This document shows, in pieces, positions 16,568 to 24,321 of a DNA stretch of 40,032 nucleotides. Within the stretch, counting starts at the first letter, position 1. Every line of letters begins with the position of its first letter. The DNA is from Streptomyces sp. NBRC 110611. GTDB lineage: Bacteria > Actinomycetota > Actinomycetes > Streptomycetales > Streptomycetaceae. The notes beneath the pieces were generated by a model. That model saw nothing but the letters and a program-made list of their open reading frames with translations. It made no database searches and had not been told where the DNA came from. The translations under genes were made by a program, and so were the position numbers. The stretch lies in assembly GCF_001590865.1 (NCBI RefSeq), contig NZ_BBUY01000027.1, forward strand, positions 1 through 40,032, in the 5' to 3' direction.

Positions 16568-18186
16568 GCCTTGCCGCTTCCTTCCGAGCTATCCGGTCCC
16601 ACCTCGTGGCTTCGCTGCTCGGGGGCGACGGCATCGACAGCCTCCTCGGAGGCAGCCATGCCAATAACTCCTGGCACTACGTCGCGCTGCGAAGCCCATG
16701 TCTCCTCGTCCTCGACCAAATAGTCAGGACGTGAAGACCGTCGCTGTTCCTTGTCCTCACGGGGGGACCGTCCACCAGGCGGTACGCCCATGGGTCCGCG
16801 CGCACGAGACGAGCTTTCAGGACCGCTGTTCAGGGCGCCGCCACGGCTGCGATGCAAACCCGAGCCGCCCTGCGTGCCCCGGCCTGGCACTCCGGGCCTG
16901 CTCGGCTCGCCGACGATACCGCCTGGACGTCGTGCCAACCCTCCTTGACGGCCACGCACGCTGTCCTTGCCGGACGTGCCCGAACCGGTGGTGCCGCCAA
17001 TTGGCGGCCTCCCCGCTTGGCCCGGCTGGCCGGGAGCACCCGGGATGGCGGGTTTTCCCGCTCCGACGCGTCCACTCGGAGGCGTGCTCGGAACGCCTGG
17101 ATGACCAGGGCGTGGGGTGCGACCGACCAGAGGACCACGCCCGCCCACCGTGGGACCGCCAGGGGGGATAGCTGGCCCGCCGGGACCCAAGCCGGAGTTG
17201 CCGGGAGTCCCTCCGACTACCGGTCCACTGGGGCTCGTGACTGGAGGGGTGGTGGGATTGGGTACGCCACCACGAACACCATCCAACCCAGTACCAGGAC
17301 GCGGCGTTTGCGGCATCGGTTGATGTGGCTCACCGAGGGGAGAAGAGGCCCGTTCACCAGCGCCACCCGCCTTCGTGGTGTGCGGTGAATTCAAGCCGCC
17401 CGAAGCTGCAGTTCCTCCAGAGGACCTGCGACCTCCTGAAATGGTCGGGTTGGTTGTGCGCGGACTGACCACAGTCGGAGTGGCACCAGCTGAAATGATT
17501 GGAGCTGGCACAATCGTTTCTGGTTCACGGACGGGCGTTCCCTTTTCGAGAACGGGCCCGCTCGTCAACTGATTCATCTTCGCGTTGTACGAGGCCCCGA
17601 GTCTCTCCATGTGTGCCGCTGCCTGCAAGGCAATCTCCCGCCCGCGGGAAAGCGTGTCAGCATTTCGCGCACGTGCCTCATCAGCGCCCATGCCCTTGGC
17701 GATGTCACGCTTCAGCCCGGTGTCGTCACGGCCGCTGAACCAGTCCTCCGCCTTGTCGACACCGTCCTTCACGAAAGAGATCGTCGCCCCGACGATGTTG
17801 CCGGACTTTCGCTCGCTCTCGGTGTCCTGAAGTGCGGTAACAGCTCGCTTGACTTCTCTCAGGTCGATCGCTGCAGCCTTCAGCGTGTGTGACGTGTTCT
17901 TCGCGTACAGAGAGCCGTTTCTAAGGCTCGTGCTCAGCGTCTTCGCTCGTGCGGCGAATGCTGACGCCGCACTTCCGTGCCAGTACTCCAGGACATCGGC
18001 AACAGCCTTGTCTAGCAGATCGCGCACGCTGCCATCCGGCGCATCACCGGCGAGCTGGTCATGTACGTGCATCCAGTGGTCGGCGATTTCCTCGACCCTG
18101 TCTGGTTGCGCGTCGCGCACCATGGCCTTCAGCGTCTCAAGCGTACGGCTTGAGAAGTCGGTGGTGTGTCCGCCCCCGCTACCCAT
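16564..18186 (-). CDS. WXG-domain protein with long Pro/Gly-rich tail
   Basis: A 540-residue protein. The first 210 residues are helical with a WHG turn (W69-H70-G71), the WXG100/PPE-type hairpin signature. Residues about 220-480 are rich in Gly, Pro, Ser and Thr (PGQPGQAGRPP-type runs) and probably disordered. The last 60 residues are acidic. This layout resembles PPE-like or large WXG substrates encoded in Streptomyces type VII loci. GGGGAGG lies seven bases before the ATG at 18186. Its stop overlaps the mycP start. It may be a secreted substrate or a cell-wall-spanning component; no catalytic domain is seen. Confidence 0.75.
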   Translation of the reverse strand: MGSGGGHTTDFSSRTLETLKAMVRDAQPDRVEEIADHWMHVHDQLAGDAPDGSVRDLLDKAVADVLEYWHGSAASAFAARAKTLSTSLRNGSLYAKNTSHTLKAAAIDLREVKRAVTALQDTESERKSGNIVGATISFVKDGVDKAEDWFSGRDDTGLKRDIAKGMGADEARARNADTLSRGREIALQAAAHMERLGASYNAKMNQLTSGPVLEKGTPVREPETIVPAPIISAGATPTVVSPRTTNPTISGGRRSSGGTAASGGLNSPHTTKAGGAGERASSPLGEPHQPMPQTPRPGTGLDGVRGGVPNPTTPPVTSPSGPVVGGTPGNSGLGPGGPAIPPGGPTVGGRGPLVGRTPRPGHPGVPSTPPSGRVGAGKPAIPGAPGQPGQAGRPPIGGTTGSGTSGKDSVRGRQGGLARRPGGIVGEPSRPGVPGRGTQGGSGLHRSRGGALNSGPESSSRARGPMGVPPGGRSPREDKEQRRSSRPDYLVEDEETWASQRDVVPGVIGMAASEEAVDAVAPEQRSHEVGPDSSEGSGKA

Positions 18187-18239
18187 CTCAATCCTCCCCG
18201 TTGCGCCGACCCGCTTGCACGTGTCGGCTGCGGTTCACC

Positions 18240-18548
18240 TCAGCGCATGGATTCGCGGACCTCTTGCTCACGGCTGTCGTAGTCATCATGCACGGTCTTC
18301 GTGTTCTTGCCGGCCTCGGCGATCATCTGCTTCAGTTCGGTGACCATGCTGGCGATCTGCTGCTTCATCTTGCCGTGCGCGTTCCGCAGCCCGGCCTCTT
18401 CGGCGAAGTTCTGCCCGAGGTAGCCCTCCGGCAGCTCCGTCTTGTACTCCGCGGTTGCTCCGACTCCGTCCATGGTGTCCACGAGCGCGTTGAGCCGCGT
18501 GATGACCTGTTGCAGTGCACTCAGATCGACTCGATATTCCTCAGTCAT
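18240..18548 (-). CDS. EsxA-sized WXG100-like protein
   Basis: A 102-residue helical protein of WXG100 length. It opens with VDLSALQQVITRLNALVDTM, has a central loop (ELPEGYLGQNFAEEAGLRN), and a second long helix ending in charged residues with YDSREQEVRE, similar to the C-terminal YxxxD/E export signal. There is no Trp at all, so the classical WXG turn is replaced. The start at 18548 is preceded by GGGAGAGG. It is first in the minus-strand type VII operon, 53 bp ahead of the WXG/PG-rich gene. It is probably a secreted substrate or the partner of the plus-strand WXG protein. Confidence 0.75.
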   Translation of the reverse strand: MTEEYRVDLSALQQVITRLNALVDTMDGVGATAEYKTELPEGYLGQNFAEEAGLRNAHGKMKQQIASMVTELKQMIAEAGKNTKTVHDDYDSREQEVRESMR

Positions 18549-18865
18549 CTGCACCTCTCCCCCATGTCGCACTCGTGTGCGCCTGACACCACGGTGGACT
18601 ATGTAACCCTCCATCAGAAGTCCAGGTCAACCGGCTTGCCGGTGGCAGGCAAGGCGTGGCAGATCTGTCCTGAACACGACGCTGATATGGCTGACGGGAG
18701 ACGCGAGAAACGACGAGAGTGGCCGGCATCCACCGATACCCCCGCCGTCACCTGGGCAGCTCGGTCCAGGCCGAAACAAACCACTCGGCCCATTTTGTTC
18801 TGACCGGTACAGCGCCATAACCTGGTCGGGTTTGCGTTCGACGGCACCACCATGGGGGGACGTGC
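18549..18865. promoter_or_regulatory. Divergent promoter region of the type VII locus
   Basis: This 317-bp gap separates the minus-strand esx/mycP/eccC operon from the plus-strand WXG/lipoprotein operon, so it must carry promoters for both. It contains the two Shine-Dalgarno sites (GGGAGAGG for the minus gene, GGGGGA at 18854-18859 for the plus gene). I cannot point to unambiguous -35/-10 elements. Confidence 0.45.
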
Positions 18866-19366
18866 ATGAGCTACGACCAGGACTGGGACCGCCAGCTCAA
18901 CCCTTTCCGCTATAAGGTCGATGGCACGCTGACTGACGCTGCCAAAGAACAGAGCGTCGCTATGCAGCTCAACTCCGCCGGCGGGAGCGGCGCATCCGGC
19001 GGGGCTGGGACGTCGCCCGGAAGCAGCACAGGGACGACACGCATTGAGGAACCGGCATCGCTGAAGCGAGCAGCGCGGGGTGCCAGTGAACTTGCCGGTG
19101 AGGTCAAAACCACCGGGTCGCGGGCGGAGGATCCCACACGGACTGCCGCCCGATTACTGAAGGGGGACTCGTGGAGCGGCTCGCTAGGGGCTGCGATGGA
19201 CCACGTGCTCGAGTCGTGGCACAGCCAGACCGTTGCCTTGGTCAACAGATGCCGTTCGCTCCAGGACAGATGCGCCGCCACTGCGGACAACTACACGCAG
19301 GCTGAGACGGCCAATGCGCAGGCGATGGCTTCACTGCGTTCCGCCGAATCCAACCCCTTCGGGTAA
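18866..19366 (+). CDS. WXG-type protein of the type VII locus
   Basis: A 166-residue protein. The N-terminal 60 residues include a Gly/Ser-rich linker. The C-terminal 100 form two predicted helices separated by a WSG turn (W103-S104-G105): SLKRAARGASELAGEVKT before it, and SLGAAMDHVLESWHSQTVAL after it. This is the WXG100 hairpin arrangement, so it is probably a type VII substrate or chaperone-like partner. GGGGGA precedes the ATG at 18866. It contains a TTA codon at 19154-19156, implying bldA-type developmental control. The next gene follows after 20 bp. Confidence 0.7.
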   Translation: MSYDQDWDRQLNPFRYKVDGTLTDAAKEQSVAMQLNSAGGSGASGGAGTSPGSSTGTTRIEEPASLKRAARGASELAGEVKTTGSRAEDPTRTAARLLKGDSWSGSLGAAMDHVLESWHSQTVALVNRCRSLQDRCAATADNYTQAETANAQAMASLRSAESNPFG

Positions 19367-19386
19367 GCCGACACGGAGGTCCAGCA

Positions 19387-21618
19387 GTGCCTACTTACGA
19401 GCAGCTTTACAACCTGGATCACGCCAAACTGGCCGAGGCGGCCGAGGCGTGGGGGGAGATGGCTCGGCGATTCACGTCGCTTACCCATGAGATGTCAGAC
19501 CGCGTCGAGCAGCCGTTCCGGCAAGCCGGATGGCAGAGCTCTGACGGGGCCGCCGCGTCTGCCGGGGACATGGTCAAGGCGACGGCCCAGGAAATATCCG
19601 ACGCAAGTACCGAAGCCAGAGCGATCCGTACAGCGCTGGCAGAAGCGCACGCAGGCTTGAAGAAGTGCCAGGAGAAACTGCACAAGCTGGCCAATGAAGA
19701 AGCGAAGAAACAGAAACTGCACGTCAGCGGCACGGGCGAGGTCACGGACACGGACGACAGTGATCCGGAGCTCTTCGAGAACCGACAGCTGAAGGTGCAG
19801 CTGTTCGCAGCCCTGATCGTCGCCGTCCTCAACGAAGCCGACGAGATCGACGCCAGTGCAACACGGGCGCTGCGACGCGACGTGGGCAACAACAAGAGCG
19901 ATTTCAACTCCAATGTCGCCACATCCTTGGCATCGGCCGACGCCGACTACGCTGCTGAGCTCATGAAGAAGGGCTCGAAGATGTCGAACGCGGAACTGAC
20001 GGAGCTCGACAGAATCCTCAGCCACCACCGCAACGACCCGGCCTTCTCCGCAGCCTTCTACAACAAACTCGGCCCCAAGCAAGCACTGAAGCTGTACGGC
20101 GACGTGAGCCTGGATACAGATGCAGACGCTACGCGGAAGGAGCTCATTCAGGACCTCCAACGGAACATGGGTGAGAATCTGGCGACGGCGACTGATCCGG
20201 ACAACAAACCGCATCTGTCAGACCGCTGGTCGGCTGAATTGCGGAAGGTGGGCGCCGAGCGCATCCACCTTGACCGCAACGTCACCCTCAACATGTTCCA
20301 GCCGGGCAAGGAAGGAGTTTACGGTTACCAGCTCATCGGCGGTCTCCTGCGGTACGGCAACTACGATTCGCGCTTCCTGACGCCAATCGCCGAGCACGTG
20401 ACCCAGCTCAATCAGAAGCACCCGGATATGTTCCGGTACGCCTCGCTCGCCATCGACAGGCCAGACTTCGACCCCAGCCACCGCAGGGGCGGCGACAACG
20501 ACCCGCTGATTGGTGTCATGGAAGCCTTGGGCCACAGCCCCGAAGCGGCTACGGACTTCTTCACCGGCCCTATGCATGAGTACAACGACGACGGCACACT
20601 CAAGGGGCCACTGGGCAAGATCGGCAACAGCAGCGGATACCTCGACTTCCTCACCCATAAGGATCCCAGCGAGATTCCGGGAATGAACACCAACCGGGAC
20701 AGTTCACCCGACAGCTTCCCCGAATCCCTGGGCCACGCCCTTGAGGCTGCCACCACCGGCCATCCTTACGACGACGCCGACGCCCCGCCCGTGAAACACT
20801 CGCCCGAGCAGGCCAAGCTCGTGGAGCAGGTGGTCGACAGGTTCGGCGAGAAGGACGGGCCTGGACTCCTGAACGGCCACGACAAAGCACCGTACAAGGC
20901 CATACGGGGCAGTCTCGGCCATATCACCGCGGAGTACATGGGCGACTTCCAGCGGACTCTGTCCGCGCAGGGCGACCTCCCCTCGTTCGGAGCGCGTGCT
21001 GACCTGGACGCCGACGCCTCGCGTACGTTCCTAGGCCAAGTGGGCCAGGACCCAGAGGGATACGCCTCCATCAGCGCCTCTCAGCAGGCATATACCACCA
21101 TCCAGGTCGATCGGGCCATGAATGCTCACACCGACTCCACCGTGACCATGGAAGGCCGGGTTGCCAACGCCGTCCACCCCGGTGCGACCATCGCGGGCAT
21201 CATGAGCCAGGCACGCGCGGAAGCCGTCCACGACACCCACACCGCTGATGACAAGGACTTCAACGACCGGGTGGATGCGGTGAACAGGGCCGTGAGCAAG
21301 GGCCTCTTGATTGGCACCGGATCGCTCCCAGGCAATGTCATCGGAAATGTGGTGGGCTGGGGTGTGGGAGAAATTCAGCAGCAGGTCGTGGACAACATCA
21401 AACAGGACACCACCACGGACGCACAGTACGACGCGGGGAAGGCATACAGCGGAGGAATAACAGCGGCACAGGACTCCGCACGAGCCGCCGTCGACCGTGC
21501 CGCGCGGCACGGTCACTTCAGCGCATCGACCCTGAACGACTTGAAAAACAGCGCAGCCGGCAGCGCCACCAACGGGCACACTGCCGGAGCCCAATGGGAG
21601 GACGCGAGGCATGGCTGA
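19387..21618 (+). CDS. Large helical type VII-associated protein (DUF6571-like)
   Basis: A 743-residue protein. The first 110 residues are a WXG-like helical hairpin (AEAWGEMARRFTSLTHEMSD, then AGWQSSDGAAASAGDMVKAT). Next comes FAALIVAVLNEADEIDASAT and RALRRDVG, a pattern I associate with large Streptomyces WXG-family proteins annotated as DUF6571. The remainder is mostly helical with no catalytic motif I can name. Residues about 640-690 include a Gly-rich hydrophobic stretch (LLIGTGSLPGNVIGNVVGWG). A GTG start at 19387 with GGAGG upstream is clear. It overlaps the lipoprotein gene by 8 bp. It is probably a large secreted effector or structural substrate of the adjacent EccC/MycP machinery. 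Confidence 0.65.
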   Translation: MPTYEQLYNLDHAKLAEAAEAWGEMARRFTSLTHEMSDRVEQPFRQAGWQSSDGAAASAGDMVKATAQEISDASTEARAIRTALAEAHAGLKKCQEKLHKLANEEAKKQKLHVSGTGEVTDTDDSDPELFENRQLKVQLFAALIVAVLNEADEIDASATRALRRDVGNNKSDFNSNVATSLASADADYAAELMKKGSKMSNAELTELDRILSHHRNDPAFSAAFYNKLGPKQALKLYGDVSLDTDADATRKELIQDLQRNMGENLATATDPDNKPHLSDRWSAELRKVGAERIHLDRNVTLNMFQPGKEGVYGYQLIGGLLRYGNYDSRFLTPIAEHVTQLNQKHPDMFRYASLAIDRPDFDPSHRRGGDNDPLIGVMEALGHSPEAATDFFTGPMHEYNDDGTLKGPLGKIGNSSGYLDFLTHKDPSEIPGMNTNRDSSPDSFPESLGHALEAATTGHPYDDADAPPVKHSPEQAKLVEQVVDRFGEKDGPGLLNGHDKAPYKAIRGSLGHITAEYMGDFQRTLSAQGDLPSFGARADLDADASRTFLGQVGQDPEGYASISASQQAYTTIQVDRAMNAHTDSTVTMEGRVANAVHPGATIAGIMSQARAEAVHDTHTADDKDFNDRVDAVNRAVSKGLLIGTGSLPGNVIGNVVGWGVGEIQQQVVDNIKQDTTTDAQYDAGKAYSGGITAAQDSARAAVDRAARHGHFSASTLNDLKNSAAGSATNGHTAGAQWEDARHG

Positions 21619-22207
21619 CCACTTCGACGGTCCCAGCGACCGCGTACCGCATGCGACGACTTGGCGCAGAGCCACGGCATCGGCCGCCGCTGCTCTCTCG
21701 CTCATCCTGCTCGCTTCTGGTTGCGGAGGTCCGCAGGTCAACTACGCAATACCAGAGGAGGTTTGCGGCATCACCGTGGACCAGGACCTACTTCGCCCCC
21801 TCTTCCCCCCAGGCGACCGGGTCCAGTTCGACGGAGATGTCCTCTCCGACGGTAAGAAGGCCAAATCCATCTGTCAGTACTACGTGGATGGCAACACCGC
21901 TCTCCTGGTGGACAGCAAGCGGAACTCGGAGAATGTGACCGCCGAACAACTCGCAAAGCCAATAGCCCGTGCTGTGAACTCCAAGATGTGGTCTCAATCC
22001 GACGGGCGTATCGCAGGCTTCGACGGCAATGCCTATGGCACCACCAACTGTTCTGGAACCCCGTCCGACACCCACGGGGAGCCAGCCCGGACTTTCACCC
22101 TGAAGATCTCCGTCAACCATTTCACCAGTGCGGAATCGGTGCGACCCCATCTGCAGAAGCTCATGACCACCCTCCTTCCCAAGGCAGCTCGTTCAAGAGG
22201 TTGCTAG
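21611..22207 (+). CDS. Lipoprotein of the type VII locus
   Basis: A 198-residue protein with a long twin-basic N-terminus (TTWRRATASAAAALSLILLA) and a lipobox LASGC, so it is expected to be lipid-anchored outside the membrane. The mature part has several Cys residues (VCGIT, ICQYY, NCSGT) and a mixed alpha/beta pattern, and ends in RSRGC. The ATG at 21611 lies inside the end of the preceding gene (8-bp overlap), so translation is coupled. Its position after a large putative type VII substrate suggests an immunity, receptor or surface-tethering role. This is inference from position only. Confidence 0.75.
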   Translation: MADHFDGPSDRVPHATTWRRATASAAAALSLILLASGCGGPQVNYAIPEEVCGITVDQDLLRPLFPPGDRVQFDGDVLSDGKKAKSICQYYVDGNTALLVDSKRNSENVTAEQLAKPIARAVNSKMWSQSDGRIAGFDGNAYGTTNCSGTPSDTHGEPARTFTLKISVNHFTSAESVRPHLQKLMTTLLPKAARSRGC

Positions 22208-22565
22208 AAGGCCGACAGAGTCTTGGCTTGGGGGCTGTCCGGTCGTAGGCCGGGGCGGCCCCTTGGCTTATGCGGTGGGCCGAGTGAGTGTCCAGGGTGC
22301 TGCCGCTGGTGAGGGTGAGTGCAAGAGTGATGCACCGGCGGAGGTAGACGACGGCTGCTCAGGTGTGGAGCCAGGTGTCGTTCTCGATGGCGCCATGGTG
22401 ATGCAGGCGACGGATTCCGTAGTGGACGAGCCGTTCGACCGCGGAGTCCACTCTCGATCATCGGCGCCACACGCAGACGGACGGCCGACACCGAATACGA
22501 GGCGATAGCGGCCGACCACGGCGGCCTTGTCCTACGGATAGGCGAGCGGGTTCGCTCGGTCCCTG
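22208..22565. other. Convergent intergenic region
   Basis: It lies between the plus-strand lipoprotein gene and the minus-strand NUDIX gene. Apart from the terminator at its left end, I see no intact gene. A minus frame near 22345-22450 reads AVERLVHYGIRRLHHHGAIE before a stop. It looks protein-like but has an upstream in-frame stop, so it may be a small gene remnant. Confidence 0.4.
22230..22262 (+). terminator. Likely transcription terminator after the lipoprotein gene
   Basis: GGGGC (22231-22235) and a CCGG inner pair fold back on a CCGG and a closing GCCCC at 22258-22262, giving an imperfect GC-rich hairpin 22 bp after the stop. Only a short TT follows. Position and shape suit a Streptomyces terminator. 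Confidence 0.4.
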
Positions 22566-23012
22566 TCAGGGTGAGGCGACCTGTTGTGCGAGCAGCAGTG
22601 CGAGCGGGCCGCTCTGGAGCAGGAAGCGGCCCTCGGTGGCTGCTTGGATGGCGTCGGGCATGGGCCACCACATGAGCTTGAAGTCTTTTTCGCTCGGTGT
22701 CAGCTGTTGTGGGCCGCGGGTGAGGCCTTCGGCGAGGTAGAGGTGGATACGGGCGGGTGAGTGGAGGGTGATGGCGTAGGAGCCGAGGGGGCGCCAGGTC
22801 GTTGCGCTGACGCCGGCTTCTTCGCGCAGTTCGCGTCGTGCGCATTGTTCCGGCGTTTCGCCGGTCTCCCGGCGTCCTCCGGGAAGAAACAGGTGGTCAC
22901 CACCGTGCTGGGGGAATTCGGCGGTCAGGACGGCGACCATGCCGTCGACGTCGCGGGCCACGATGACGGAGGCATCACACGACGCCGGCCCCCGGTCGAA
23001 TGTGTCGGTCAT
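22566..23012 (-). CDS. NUDIX hydrolase
   Basis: A 148-residue NUDIX-fold protein. The complete NUDIX box is present: G46 x5 E52 x7 R60 E61 L62 x E64 E65 x G67 V68 (within LPGGRRETGETPEQCARREL and REEAGV). It should hydrolyse a nucleoside-diphosphate-linked substrate with Mg2+; which one cannot be told. It is the last gene of the five-gene enzyme train. The ATG at 23012 lies 17 bp after the sulfatase-like stop. A GTG at 23045 would overlap that gene by 16 bp and add 11 residues; neither has a strong ribosome site, consistent with translational coupling. Confidence 0.85.
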   Translation of the reverse strand: MTDTFDRGPASCDASVIVARDVDGMVAVLTAEFPQHGGDHLFLPGGRRETGETPEQCARRELREEAGVSATTWRPLGSYAITLHSPARIHLYLAEGLTRGPQQLTPSEKDFKLMWWPMPDAIQAATEGRFLLQSGPLALLLAQQVASP

Positions 23013-23029
23013 GGCCCGGGAGCGTATCC

Positions 23030-23824
23030 CTATCCGGCCAGCCACACCGCGAATGGCACGTTCAGCACGGTGGGGTGGGCGATGCCACGGCCGTGGTAGC
23101 CGTCCTCACCGAAGGCGTCGCCGTGGTCGGCGCACATGATGATCAGCCATCTCTTGCTGCTGGTGAGTCCGTCGATGAGGTGGCCGAGGTGTGCGTCGGC
23201 GTAGGCGAGAGCGGCGGCCTGGGAGCGCCAAGAGTCGCTGATGTCGCCGATGTAGTGGCCGTGGGGGACGTGGGTGGCCGAGACGTTGACGAACAGGAAC
23301 AGCGGCCGGCTGGCGTAGTGCTCGGCGATGGTGAGGGCGTAGTCGACCTGGTGGCGGGTGGAGTCGGGCTCTGGCGAGCAGAACTCCGGTCGCCAGTGGT
23401 CCTCGTGGAACATGTCCGGCAGCACCGACCCGAGCGGGGTTTCCCGCGAGAAGTACGTCACGCCGCCGATGCACACGGTGCGGTAGCCGTGCTGGGCGAG
23501 CCCGGTGAGAAGGTTCGACGCGTTGAAGACGAACGTGCTCGCACTGACGGTCTTGAACGCGGGCGGTCGGCACTCCCACAGGCGCGGCGGTTGCACGGGC
23601 TGCGGGAGCTTGGGCAGGAAGCCGGAGAAGAACGCGATGTGCGCAGGCAGCGTGAATGTGCCAGGGGTGCGGCGTTCCTCCCACCGGCCGCCCGGGAGGA
23701 GCTTGGCCAGATGCGGGGTCTGCCCCGCATGCAGGGCCGCGCGTGCAACGTCGTAGCGCAGCGAGTCGAGAGTGACGAACAGGATGCTGGTGCCACTGTG
23801 GACCACCTCTGACGCGTCGATCAC
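23030..23824 (-). CDS. Alkaline-phosphatase/sulfatase-fold hydrolase
   Basis: A 264-residue protein of the alkaline phosphatase superfamily. ILFVTLDSLRYD (D20) supplies the first metal ligand. GTFTLPAHIAFFSGF holds a Thr (T56/T58) in the nucleophile position, where sulfatases have Cys or Ser. CADHGDAFGEDGYHGRG (D233, H234, H244) supplies the remaining metal ligands. The sequence resembles the STM4013/SEN3800-type hydrolases that occur next to radical SAM genes. A Thr nucleophile suggests phosphate-ester or phosphate-transfer chemistry more than sulfate removal. At 264 residues it is short for the family. Its ATG overlaps the upstream stop by ATGA. Confidence 0.75.
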   Translation of the reverse strand: MIDASEVVHSGTSILFVTLDSLRYDVARAALHAGQTPHLAKLLPGGRWEERRTPGTFTLPAHIAFFSGFLPKLPQPVQPPRLWECRPPAFKTVSASTFVFNASNLLTGLAQHGYRTVCIGGVTYFSRETPLGSVLPDMFHEDHWRPEFCSPEPDSTRHQVDYALTIAEHYASRPLFLFVNVSATHVPHGHYIGDISDSWRSQAAALAYADAHLGHLIDGLTSSKRWLIIMCADHGDAFGEDGYHGRGIAHPTVLNVPFAVWLAG

Positions 23825-24321
23825 GCCGTCTCCGTAACGAGGTCTCGTCGCGCCGTGATGTGACCCCTGGCCTGGTCATTGACGGGGATCGGTACCCGGT
23901 CGGCGGCGATCATCTCCCGCACCTGCGCCAGGCCCGTGTCCTCGGTGAACGGCTGACCACCTGCGTTGTAGAGACGGATGGTGACGGTCCGCCGGTCACC
24001 CTCCATGGTGGTGGAGAGCAGGGCGCCGGGGACGTTTCCGAGGGCCTCCATCGCGCGCAGGAGCTGGGCTTCGTTGGCTTCCCCGAGGTCGGCGACCTGG
24101 CAGCGGAAATGCTGGGCGTTGATGGCTCCGCGGCACAACCGTCGGTGGAACTCAGCGGTGGTGGGGTGTCCGTCGCTGGCCACTGCGATCTGACGGGCGC
24201 GGGTGACCACGACGATGCATGCGCCGGCCCACCAGGCCACGCCCGCGTGGATCTCGCCCGGGAATACGCCAGTGATGCGCTCGTCGCGGATGACGGTATC
24301 GGTGTCGATCGGTTTAAGCAC
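23821..24321 (-). CDS. Stand-alone, degenerate phosphohexomutase N-terminal domain
   Basis: A 166-residue protein aligning by eye to domain 1 of phosphomannomutase/phosphoglucomutase. FPGEIHAGVAWWAGACIVVV and ASDGHPTTAEFHRRLCRGAI match the AFxxxLGAxxVVVGRDxR/SSPxLxxALxxGL region, QVADLG matches the VxDIG strand, and YNAGGQPFTEDTGLAQVREM matches the GAxPISxDTGLxxIR end. The phosphoserine loop TASHNP is replaced by STTMEG, so the catalytic Ser and its setting are lost. The metal loop DGDxDR and domains 2-4 are absent. It cannot be a normal mutase; binding of a phosphosugar or nucleotide, or a scaffold role, is more likely. GTG start, 8-bp overlap with the kinase gene. Confidence 0.65.
   Translation of the reverse strand: MLKPIDTDTVIRDERITGVFPGEIHAGVAWWAGACIVVVTRARQIAVASDGHPTTAEFHRRLCRGAINAQHFRCQVADLGEANEAQLLRAMEALGNVPGALLSTTMEGDRRTVTIRLYNAGGQPFTEDTGLAQVREMIAADRVPIPVNDQARGHITARRDLVTETA

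Noticed and set aside
16780..17560. Repeats of GGC/CCG triplets suggesting a DNA tandem repeat
   Set aside because: They are codons of the Pro/Gly-rich tail of the WXG-type protein and are not a regular DNA repeat unit.
23000..23812. A 270-codon plus frame opposite the sulfatase-fold gene
   Set aside because: Antisense shadow of a gene with recognisable metal-binding motifs.
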